Assembly: GCA_963697355.1 (NCBI GenBank)
Contig: CAVONV010000023.1
Span: 496,001 to 560,000, forward strand
Direction of reading: 5' to 3'
Length of the DNA: 64,000 nt
Origin: CAVONV01 sp963697355
GTDB taxonomy: Bacteria > Acidobacteriota > Vicinamibacteria > Marinacidobacterales > DATDRI01
Shown: positions 1-6,545 of the stretch, one piece after another
Layout of the letters: the number at the start of each line of letters is the position of its first letter
How positions within the stretch are numbered: the first letter of the stretch is position 1
Notes under the pieces: generated by a model
Seen by the model: the letters and a program-made list of their open reading frames with translations, nothing else
The model's database searches: none
Told to the model about the DNA's origin: nothing
Translations under genes and position numbers: made by a program

Positions 1-42
1 ATGGGTGGTCTTGCTAGAGATAGCTGCTAGGAACGTGAAGAG

Positions 43-444
43 ATGGCGGAAGGTTGGGGCGGTGACGATCGGAGGAGGCATTCAAGAGTGAGCTTGAACG
101 GAGAAGTTCGGGGACGCATTCATACGGTTGCGTCGGCTCCGATCATCAATATATCCGTGTCGGGGGCGTTGCTCGAAGTGCCTTGCACGCTGCGGGTCGG
201 AGCCCTCTATACGATTCGCCTCGCCATCGAACAAGATGAAGTTCTGGAGGTCAAGGCAAAAATAGTGAGAAGCTATGTTCATGGCTTTGCCAAGAACGAA
301 AGAGGCGAGACCGTGATCAAATACCGTGCCGCCGTTCAATATGATGGCTTGTCGGACACCAATCGCGATGTCCTCGAGAGCTTCTTGCAGAACGTAGAGA
401 AAAAAGGTCTGCGAGCGGAAATACAAGCCAATCCATCGATGTAA
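43..444 (+). CDS. PilZ domain protein
   Basis: A 133-residue protein that is essentially one PilZ domain. The RxxxR signature (RRRHSR, about residues 10-15) lies upstream of the second signature, NISVSG at about 36-41, and these are the two loops that bind cyclic-di-GMP in the family. A beta-rich stretch follows, ending in a C-terminal helix (about 105-125). There is no signal peptide or effector domain, so it probably acts as a cytoplasmic adaptor. ATG at 43 follows GAAGAG. A second PilZ-like gene starts 20 bases downstream, suggesting co-transcription. The diguanylate cyclase at 35,194 could supply the ligand, but this is inference. Confidence 0.85.
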   Translation: MAEGWGGDDRRRHSRVSLNGEVRGRIHTVASAPIINISVSGALLEVPCTLRVGALYTIRLAIEQDEVLEVKAKIVRSYVHGFAKNERGETVIKYRAAVQYDGLSDTNRDVLESFLQNVEKKGLRAEIQANPSM

Positions 445-464
445 GGCCGGCGGTTGAGGATTCT

Positions 465-818
465 ATGAGCGATCAGAATGCGCCTCGCCCTGAGCGACGA
501 ACGGCAGGCCGAGTGGACACCGATGGTTGTCTTCCCAGCCAGCTCACACTAGATCTGGAAACTGACGTGATCCAGATTTCGGTCGGGGGCATGATGGTGG
601 AAACTCCCATCCCATTGGAGATCGAGTCCAAGCACCAATTTACGGTCGGTATCAACAAAGAGGACATGGAGCTGTGCGGTATCGTGCGAAACTGCCAGCC
701 TTACCCTCCGTCAGGTCAACCCGAAGTTTACCGTATTGGTGTTGAGTTCTGCGATCTAGACGAGCATCAGAAGAACAGCCTCGCCGGTTTTGTCGACAAG
801 AAGCTAGACAGAACGTAG
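465..818 (+). CDS. PilZ-like domain protein, partly degenerate
   Basis: A 117-residue protein with the overall plan of its upstream neighbour. The N-terminal ERRTAGR segment replaces RRRHSR, and QISVGGMMVE (about residues 37-46) replaces the NxSxSG loop. The first signature keeps the R-x3-R spacing only loosely and the second has lost the Asn. Cyclic-di-GMP binding may therefore be weak or absent, as in known non-binding PilZ members. The two genes look like a tandem pair from an old duplication. ATG 465 has TTGAGGA upstream. It is cytoplasmic, with no other domain. Confidence 0.7.
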   Translation: MSDQNAPRPERRTAGRVDTDGCLPSQLTLDLETDVIQISVGGMMVETPIPLEIESKHQFTVGINKEDMELCGIVRNCQPYPPSGQPEVYRIGVEFCDLDEHQKNSLAGFVDKKLDRT

Positions 819-970
819 CCTCACGCAGCCTCATTGAAGACGAAGCCTTCCCGCGGATTTCCTATGTCCAGTTAGTCTTGTAACCTACCGATTCTGGACG
901 CATAAATAATATATAAGCGTGTCATATATAGATTATATGAATCTCTCATGTGATATTTAAGCCTTAACAC

Positions 971-999
971 TTGACATTTTAGGGCTAAGCCCTTATATT
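971..999 (+). promoter_or_regulatory. sigma-70 promoter with palindromic spacer
   Basis: TTGACA at 971-976, a 17-base spacer and TATATT at 994-999, 50 bases before the VWFA gene. The preceding 70 bases are very AT-rich and could act as an UP element. The spacer contains the perfect inverted repeat AGGGCTAAGCCCT (981-993) exactly between the hexamers, a position typical of a repressor or MerR-type operator. Confidence 0.75.
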
Positions 1000-1049
1000 G
1001 CAGTTTGTAGAAAAGCAGTGGGGCGGGAGTTCCCCATCTGACCGGTTCG

Positions 1050-3173
1050 ATGATGATGAGACGATTGAGACGAGCAACCCGTTTGTTGGGGATGATGATG
1101 GCGATCGTCCTCGTGGAGTCGAATGCTGTCCGAAGCGAGCAAGACCAGCAGGAAGACGATCAGCCGGTCGTCCGGTTCGGAATAGAAGTCAATTATGTCG
1201 AGGTCACTGCGGTTGTCGCTGATCCGAACGGTCAGTTCATAAGAGACCTCCGCCGTGAAGATTTCGATCTTTACGAAGACGGAGAGCTTCAAGATATTGC
1301 GAATTTCACTCTCGTGGATGTTCCGCTGGAACCCTCGAGACCCGTGATTTTCGCTGAACGTGTCGAGCCGGATGTCACATCGAACACGCAGGTGTCGGAA
1401 GGCAGGGTCTACGTCATCGTACTGGACGATCTCCACACGGAGGCTCGCCGAGGCCCCCACGTTCAAAGGGCGGCTCGAGAGTTCATCCTCGAGCGTATGG
1501 GAGCGAATGACATCGCGGCCGTGGTTCACACGGGCGGGAGAAGGGATGCCGCGCAGGAGTTTACGTCGAGTAAGCGGCTCCTTCTTGCGGCGGTCGAGCA
1601 ATTCCATGGGCGGAAGCTCCGTTCGGCCACGCTCGAAAAGCTCGAACAGTCGGTCAATATGATGTCGGACGCGGATAACCAACTCATTGAGACGGAACTT
1701 CGGGATCCACTCGAGCTCGAGCGGACCCAGCGCGCCCGCAACATGCTCGAGACGCTCGAAGGTCTTTCCGAAGGGTTGGCCGACGTGCATGGCCGGCGGA
1801 AAGCGATTATCTACATCGGCGAGGGCGTCGATTACAACATTTACGACGTTTTCCTGCGCAGCGAAGCGACCACGATTCTGGAGAGCACGGAACAAATGAT
1901 CGCCAAAGCCACTCGTGCCAACGTGGCCGTCTATTCCATCGACCCTCGTGGGCTCGCGGTTTCGAGTGAGACCTCGGCGGCGATAGGAGGTGTGCCGATT
2001 GAATTCGCCGACCAACTTGGCCGGCCCTCCATCGAGTCCGCGCTCCGCGACGAGTTCATATTCAGCCAGGACAGCATGCGAGTGATGTCAACGGAAACAG
2101 GAGGGTTCGCCCTGCTCAACCAAAATGATTACTCATCGGGGCTCGAGCGCATCGTCGAGGAGAACAGTCACTACTATATCCTGGGGTATTACCCGACGAA
2201 TAGTGAGCGCGATGGTAAGTCGCGCAAAATTGAAGTGCGTGTGAAAAGGCCCGATCTCAAGGTAACCGCCCGCAAGGGTTACGTGGCGCCGGGCAAGAGG
2301 GACAAGAAAAAGGAAATCGCCGATGTCGATCTGCCGGAGGGGGCCTCTGCCGAGCTGAACCGATTGGTGCAAAGTCCTTTGCCTCTCCCGCAGATACCCA
2401 TGCGGGCTTCGGCAACGGCCTTTCGAGTGGCTAAAGACAAGGCGGTGGTACCTATAGTCGTCGAAATGGACATCAGCGGTTTTCGCTTCGAGGATAAGGA
2501 CGGCGTTCGTCGTGACACCGTGGAGTTTTCGGTCGTTGCCATGAACTACGAGGGGAAGATCAAAAATGGTGTACGGCGCGACTTCCAGCTGGCTCTGAGG
2601 CCAACGACCTACCAGCTCATGAGCCAAGCCGGCCTCCGCGTCATGACGGCTTTGGAGATCCCCTCGGGGAAGTATCAACTTCGCATTGTGGCTTCGGAGC
2701 TCGGAGGGGGACAAGGTGCTTCTTTGTTCTACGACCTCGAGGTGCCGAGATACGACAAAGAGGAGCTGGTCATGGCTCCCTTGGTCGTTACGAGTGCTAT
2801 CGAGAATCGCGTGCCCGTCATTGGGGCGGATGAAGACAAGCAAAAAGCGGTTCTGTTGCCCGCTACGAGGAGGCTTTTCACCCGCTCGGACCAGCTCTGG
2901 GTTCTGTCGGAGATCTACCCGCAAATGCGCCGAGGCGAGAGCCCGCCCAGAATAGAGGTAACCACAACGCTCAGGGCTTCGGATGAGCAGGCTGTTTTCA
3001 ACAATACCCAGGAACGCGGCAAAGAGCTCACCGGGCCCGGTGAGGGCATCATTCACAAGGTCGAGATCCCGCTCTCCGGGTTGGCACCGGGGGACTATCT
3101 CCTCGAAGTAAAGGCGCGAAACTTCGCGGGTGGTGAAGAAGTCGTTCGAAAGGTTTTGATCGAAGTTTTTTGA
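1050..3173 (+). CDS. Secreted VWFA-related domain protein
   Basis: A 707-residue protein. An N-terminal arginine-rich region and a hydrophobic stretch (about residues 12-25) form a signal peptide. The region from about 45 to 400 matches the VWFA-related family (TIGR03436) that is heavily expanded in Acidobacteriota: a DxxxxLYEDGELQ-like presecretory motif near 75, VIVLDDLHT as the strand with the metal-site-like DDxxT (about 127-135), and KAIIYIGEGVD near 250. The C-terminal 300 residues are beta-rich and have no assigned function. The MIDAS is not the canonical DxSxS, so metal binding is uncertain. Its substrate is unknown. It has its own promoter at 971 and ends 49 bases before groES. Confidence 0.85.
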   Translation: MMMRRLRRATRLLGMMMAIVLVESNAVRSEQDQQEDDQPVVRFGIEVNYVEVTAVVADPNGQFIRDLRREDFDLYEDGELQDIANFTLVDVPLEPSRPVIFAERVEPDVTSNTQVSEGRVYVIVLDDLHTEARRGPHVQRAAREFILERMGANDIAAVVHTGGRRDAAQEFTSSKRLLLAAVEQFHGRKLRSATLEKLEQSVNMMSDADNQLIETELRDPLELERTQRARNMLETLEGLSEGLADVHGRRKAIIYIGEGVDYNIYDVFLRSEATTILESTEQMIAKATRANVAVYSIDPRGLAVSSETSAAIGGVPIEFADQLGRPSIESALRDEFIFSQDSMRVMSTETGGFALLNQNDYSSGLERIVEENSHYYILGYYPTNSERDGKSRKIEVRVKRPDLKVTARKGYVAPGKRDKKKEIADVDLPEGASAELNRLVQSPLPLPQIPMRASATAFRVAKDKAVVPIVVEMDISGFRFEDKDGVRRDTVEFSVVAMNYEGKIKNGVRRDFQLALRPTTYQLMSQAGLRVMTALEIPSGKYQLRIVASELGGGQGASLFYDLEVPRYDKEELVMAPLVVTSAIENRVPVIGADEDKQKAVLLPATRRLFTRSDQLWVLSEIYPQMRRGESPPRIEVTTTLRASDEQAVFNNTQERGKELTGPGEGIIHKVEIPLSGLAPGDYLLEVKARNFAGGEEVVRKVLIEVF

Positions 3174-3222
3174 GTTCAAGCAATATTGCTAGAAGGACAC
3201 GATTAGAAAGAAGGAGGACTGA

Positions 3223-3522
3223 ATGAAAATGAAGCTTAAGCCAATTCGAGACCACATCGTGGCAAAAAGACTCGAAGAAGAAGAAGAGAAAAAGGTCGGA
3301 GGTATCATCATCCCCGATAGTGCCAAAGAAAAGCCGATGACCGCCGAAGTGATTGCTGTCGGCTCGGGCAAGTTGCTCGACGATGGCAAGACGGTTCCAC
3401 TCGAGGTCAAAGCCGGTGACAAGATCATCGTTGGAAAGTACTCCGGGTCGGAAGTGAAGTTGGACGAAACCGAGTACGTCATTCTTCGTGAAGACGATGT
3501 GCTCGGGATCATCGGAAAATAA
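3223..3522 (+). CDS. groES: Co-chaperonin GroES (copy 1)
   Basis: A 99-residue GroES that forms the heptameric lid of the GroEL folding chamber. Conserved features visible are KPIRDHIVAK at the N terminus, the mobile-loop region EEEEKKVGGIIIPDSA (about 18-33), VIAVGSGK, and the closing EYVILREDDVLGII. Strong Shine-Dalgarno GGAGG before ATG 3223. It forms an operon with groEL 34 bases downstream. No CIRCE element (TTAGCACTC-N9-GAGTGCTAA) is present upstream; the only symmetry is a short AGCAATATTGCT palindrome at 3179-3190. HrcA control through a CIRCE in this leader is therefore not supported. Confidence 0.98.
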   Translation: MKMKLKPIRDHIVAKRLEEEEEKKVGGIIIPDSAKEKPMTAEVIAVGSGKLLDDGKTVPLEVKAGDKIIVGKYSGSEVKLDETEYVILREDDVLGIIGK

Positions 3523-3556
3523 TCTTATTAGAGAATGGAAGAGGTGAACAAGAACC

Positions 3557-5206
3557 ATGGCAAAGCAAATCACTTACCATGAGGAGGCCCGCCAGGGCAT
3601 CCTTCGTGGAGTAAACGGCCTGGCGAGAGCGGTACGCATCACGTTGGGCCCGAAGGGTCGCAACGTAGTACTGGAGAAGAAGTTTGGATCACCGGTGGTG
3701 ACCAAGGACGGCGTGACGGTGGCGAAGGAGATCGACCTGCCGGATGGTGTTGAGAACCTGGGCGCCAAGATGGTGCGCGAAGTCGCATCGAAGACGTCGG
3801 ACGTTGCGGGAGACGGAACGACGACGGCCACGGTACTCGCGCAGTCGATATTCCGAGAAGGCCTGCGGAACGTAGCGGCCGGGTCGAATCCGATGGATTT
3901 GAAGCGCGGGATCGAACATGCAGTCGAAAAGGTCGTAGAAGAGATCCGGAAGCTATCGAAGCCGGTTCGGGGCAAGATGATTGCTCAGGTGGGGACCATC
4001 TCGGCCAACGGTGACGAAACCATTGGGAACATCATCGCCGAAGCAATGGAGAAAGTCGGCAAGGACGGCGTGATCCAGGTTGAAGAGGCCAAGACACTCG
4101 AGACGAGTCTCGAGATCGTGGAAGGCATGCAGTTCGACCGCGGTTACCTATCGCCGTATTTCGTGACGGATCCCGAGCGGATGGAAGTGGTCTTGGAAGA
4201 CTGCTACATCTTGGTCCATGAGAAGAAGATCTCGAACATGAAGGACCTGCTACCGGTCCTCGAGAAGGTGGCCCAGTCAGGGAAGCCGCTTCTGATCGTT
4301 GCCGAGGACATCGAGGGTGAAGCTCTGGCGACGCTGGTGGTGAACAAGCTTCGCGGCACGCTCAAGGTGGCCGCGGTGAAGGCGCCGGGATTTGGTGACC
4401 GCCGAAAGGCCATGATGGAAGACATTGCGATTCTGACCGGCGGGAGCGCCATATTCGAGGATCTGGGCATCAAGCTCGAGAACTTGAAGATGGAAGACCT
4501 GGGCACGGCCAAGAAGATCGTCATCAGCAAGGAAGAGACGACGGTGGTCGAGGGTGCGGGCACGAAAAAGGACATCGAAGGCCGCATCAAGCAGATCCGG
4601 GCCCAAATCGAAGAGACGACGTCGGACTATGACCGTGAGAAGCTGCAAGAGCGGCTGGCGAAATTGGTCGGCGGCGTGGCGCTCATCAAGGTGGGTGCGG
4701 CGACCGAGACCGAGATGAAAGAGAAAAAGGCTCGTGTCGAGGATGCGATGCACGCGACCAAAGCGGCTGCCGAAGAGGGCATCGTTCCTGGCGGCGGCGT
4801 CGCGTTATTGAGGGCGATTCCCGCTCTCGAGAAGCTTCGCAAGAGCAGCAACTTGACTGAAGACGAGCAGATCGGTGTAGGCATCGTGTCGCGCTCCATC
4901 GAAGAGCCGATGCGGTGGATTGCCCAGAACGCCGGTCACGAAGGCTCCATTGTGGTCAACAAGGTCAAGGAGCTGGAGAATCCCGAGCATGGATTCAACG
5001 CCGCATCTGAGAAGTACCAGAACCTGGTCAGCGCCGGTGTCATCGACCCGACGAAGGTGGTTCGGTACGCGCTGCAGAACGCTAGCTCCATTGCCGGACT
5101 CATGCTGACAACGGAAGCCTTGGTCACCGACCTTCCTGAAGAGGAAGACAAGACGGGCGGAATGCCAGGCGGCGGAATGGGTGGCATGCCTGACATGGGC
5201 TACTAA
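3557..5206 (+). CDS. groL: Chaperonin GroEL (copy 1, intact)
   Basis: A 549-residue, full-length chaperonin. Diagnostic segments in order: ATP site TLGPKGRNVVLEK and DGVTVAKEI (about 30-60), AGDGTTTATVLAQ with the catalytic Asp (about 85-97), apical domain KAPGFGDRRKAMMED near 280, and VPGGGVALLRA near 410. The C terminus is the usual Gly/Met-rich tail ending GGMPDMGY. GAGG lies upstream of the ATG. It is followed by a rho-independent terminator. This is the only complete GroEL in the window; the second locus at 43.2 kb keeps just the 3' tip. Confidence 0.98.
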   Translation: MAKQITYHEEARQGILRGVNGLARAVRITLGPKGRNVVLEKKFGSPVVTKDGVTVAKEIDLPDGVENLGAKMVREVASKTSDVAGDGTTTATVLAQSIFREGLRNVAAGSNPMDLKRGIEHAVEKVVEEIRKLSKPVRGKMIAQVGTISANGDETIGNIIAEAMEKVGKDGVIQVEEAKTLETSLEIVEGMQFDRGYLSPYFVTDPERMEVVLEDCYILVHEKKISNMKDLLPVLEKVAQSGKPLLIVAEDIEGEALATLVVNKLRGTLKVAAVKAPGFGDRRKAMMEDIAILTGGSAIFEDLGIKLENLKMEDLGTAKKIVISKEETTVVEGAGTKKDIEGRIKQIRAQIEETTSDYDREKLQERLAKLVGGVALIKVGAATETEMKEKKARVEDAMHATKAAAEEGIVPGGGVALLRAIPALEKLRKSSNLTEDEQIGVGIVSRSIEEPMRWIAQNAGHEGSIVVNKVKELENPEHGFNAASEKYQNLVSAGVIDPTKVVRYALQNASSIAGLMLTTEALVTDLPEEEDKTGGMPGGGMGGMPDMGY

Positions 5207-5224
5207 GAGAACCTTACACAACCC

Positions 5225-5266
5225 GCCGCAAGGTGGTCCAACGGGATCGCCTTGCGGCTTTTTTTT
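5225..5266 (+). terminator. Rho-independent terminator of groESL
   Basis: GCCGCAAGG (5225-5233) pairs with CCTTGCGGC (5250-5258) and is followed directly by eight T residues, 18 bases after the groEL stop codon. Confidence 0.9.
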
Positions 5267-5480
5267 GTGCGTAAAGGCTGGCTGTGTGATGCTTCCTAAG
5301 GAAAGGGTGGGAGTCCGCTCTGGTACGCAAAAGGCTACGGTGAGGCAATTCTCTGACTGAAGGATACTGGTCCGCCTTGGTTGGCTGGGAAGGGTCCAAA
5401 TGAGCCAGCTGTGGCGGGACGAAATTTCTACTAGAGGATAGGCCCGCCTTCGCTCTGCTACACTACAAGCTTCGGCGGGC

Positions 5481-5505
5481 ATTTTTTCGCCTGCGGCGAA
5501 AAAAT
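5481..5505. terminator. Bidirectional terminator after tRNA-Ala
   Basis: ATTTTTTCGCC, loop TGC, GGCGAAAAAAT: an 11-bp perfect hairpin flanked by T runs on both strands. It abuts the 3' end of the minus-strand tRNA-Ala and could also stop plus-strand read-through from groEL. Confidence 0.8.
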
Positions 5506-5580
5506 GGTGGAGCTGACGGGGATCGAACCCGTGACCTCTTGAATGCCATTCAAGCGCGCTCCCAGCTGCGCCACAGCCCC
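5505..5580 (-). tRNA. tRNA-Ala (GGC)
   Basis: Reading the minus strand, GGGGCTG pairs with CAGCTCC in the acceptor stem, followed by A and an encoded CCA. The anticodon arm is CTTGA-ATGGCAT-TCAAG, giving anticodon GGC, and the T arm contains GGTTCGATCCC. It is 76 bases long. The sigma-70 promoter at 5621-5593 drives it and the hairpin at 5481-5505 ends it. Confidence 0.97.
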
Positions 5581-5592
5581 ACACAAACGATG

Positions 5593-5621
5593 ATTCTAGC
5601 CAACCAAATCGCGTAAGTCAA
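5593..5621 (-). promoter_or_regulatory. sigma-70 promoter of tRNA-Ala
   Basis: On the minus strand: TTGACT (5621-5616), a 17-base spacer, TAGAAT (5598-5593), 12 bases before the mature tRNA. The rest of the 325-base gap 5581-5905 shows nothing else recognisable. Confidence 0.75.
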
Positions 5622-5888
5622 GGAAACGAGAGGTGTTGAGCGAACTGGAGCTGCCAAGAGACTGAATAGGGGGGACGAGGGATGAAAGAGGAGGGAATAC
5701 CAGGTGAGATTAGATGATTTTTTTGTGCCGCCCCTGGGGGCGACGCGTGGTCCCAGTCTCCATAAATTTAGGCGTGACCCCCGCCCACCCAAGTCCATTC
5801 TAGACATGAGAGCTTCGATACTGCAAAAGAATAATCGAGTTGGTCGGAGCGCGACTCCAAAAGGGCTATTTTCGGTAAGCTAAGCTGT

Positions 5889-5894
5889 TATAAT
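5889..5894 (+). promoter_or_regulatory. -10 element of tRNA-Sec
   Basis: A perfect TATAAT ending 11 bases before the first base of tRNA-Sec. No convincing -35 hexamer is seen at the right distance. Confidence 0.5.
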
Positions 5895-5905
5895 GTCTTA
5901 CGGAT

Positions 5906-6003
5906 GGAAGTGACTGGGGTCTGGTGGCCTCCACGGACTTCAAATCCGATGGTCCTAGGTTAATCCCTGGGACGGTGGGTTCGATTCCCACGCACTTCCG
6001 CCA
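5906..6003 (+). tRNA. selC: tRNA-Sec (TCA), selenocysteine
   Basis: A 98-base tRNA with the long acceptor/T architecture and extended variable arm of tRNA-Sec. GGAAGTG pairs with CACTTCC (then G and encoded CCA). The anticodon stem CGGA/TCCG region carries loop CTTCAAA, giving anticodon TCA for UGA. The long variable arm runs GATGGTCCTAGG to CCTGGGAC, and the T loop is GGTTCGATTCCC. SelA, SelB and SelD are not in the window. No open reading frame here clearly uses an in-frame UGA as selenocysteine. The Smr gene begins 28 bases downstream. Confidence 0.95.
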
Positions 6004-6031
6004 AAACGCCCTGATTGCTGCCAGATTGAAG

Positions 6032-6328
6032 ATGCCCCAGCCAGATGATCCGTTCCCCGAGCCGGTAGAGCTTCCCGTCGAGGACGCCCTGGACCTTCAC
6101 GCCTTCTCGCCCAAGGACATCCCATCAGTCGTGGAATCCTATCTGGAGGCTGCTGTTGAAGCGGGATACCGGGAAGTCCGGGTGATCCATGGCCGCGGGA
6201 TAGGCGTCCAGAAGAAACGCGTCCAAAGTGTCTTGTCCCGAAGTCCCCTTGTAGATGGATACCAAGATGCTCCTCCGGAGCGTGGTGGTTGGGGAGCGAC
6301 ATTGGTCTGGCTCAAGAAGACGAAATGA
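6032..6328 (+). CDS. Smr domain protein
   Basis: A 98-residue protein consisting almost wholly of a Smr (small MutS-related) domain. LDLHAF at about residues 21-26 is the conserved LDLH motif and HGRGIG near 54-59 is the HGRG loop. The family contains nicking endonucleases and RNA-binding proteins, including ribosome-rescue factors. Stand-alone bacterial forms are of uncertain role. The frame stays open upstream through tRNA-Sec, but ATG 6032, just after the tRNA, is the sensible start. No MutS2 is present here. Confidence 0.85.
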   Translation: MPQPDDPFPEPVELPVEDALDLHAFSPKDIPSVVESYLEAAVEAGYREVRVIHGRGIGVQKKRVQSVLSRSPLVDGYQDAPPERGGWGATLVWLKKTK

Positions 6329-6545
6329 CGCCTCGGCTATGGATTTGGCTGTCTCGCGAGCTTCTCATTGAGAAGCCGCAAATGAACGCGCATAAGCGCG
6401 AATGGGACAGGGAAAGAAGTCAGGGATCAGGAACGCATCCGGAGACGAAGTCAACGCCGAGGCGTAAGTCACAGAGAAGATGATGTAACTCTGGACGTTT
6501 CCCATGTTTGAAAGGCTGTCTCCCGACGTGTGAAAATGTCGCACT

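Noticed and set aside
3174..3222. CIRCE/HrcA operator before groES
   Set aside because: No TTAGCACTC-N9-GAGTGCTAA; only a short AGCAATATTGCT palindrome is present.
5955..6302. Minus-strand ORF opposite tRNA-Sec and Smr
   Set aside because: Antisense shadow of the tRNA and the Smr domain, with no family similarity.
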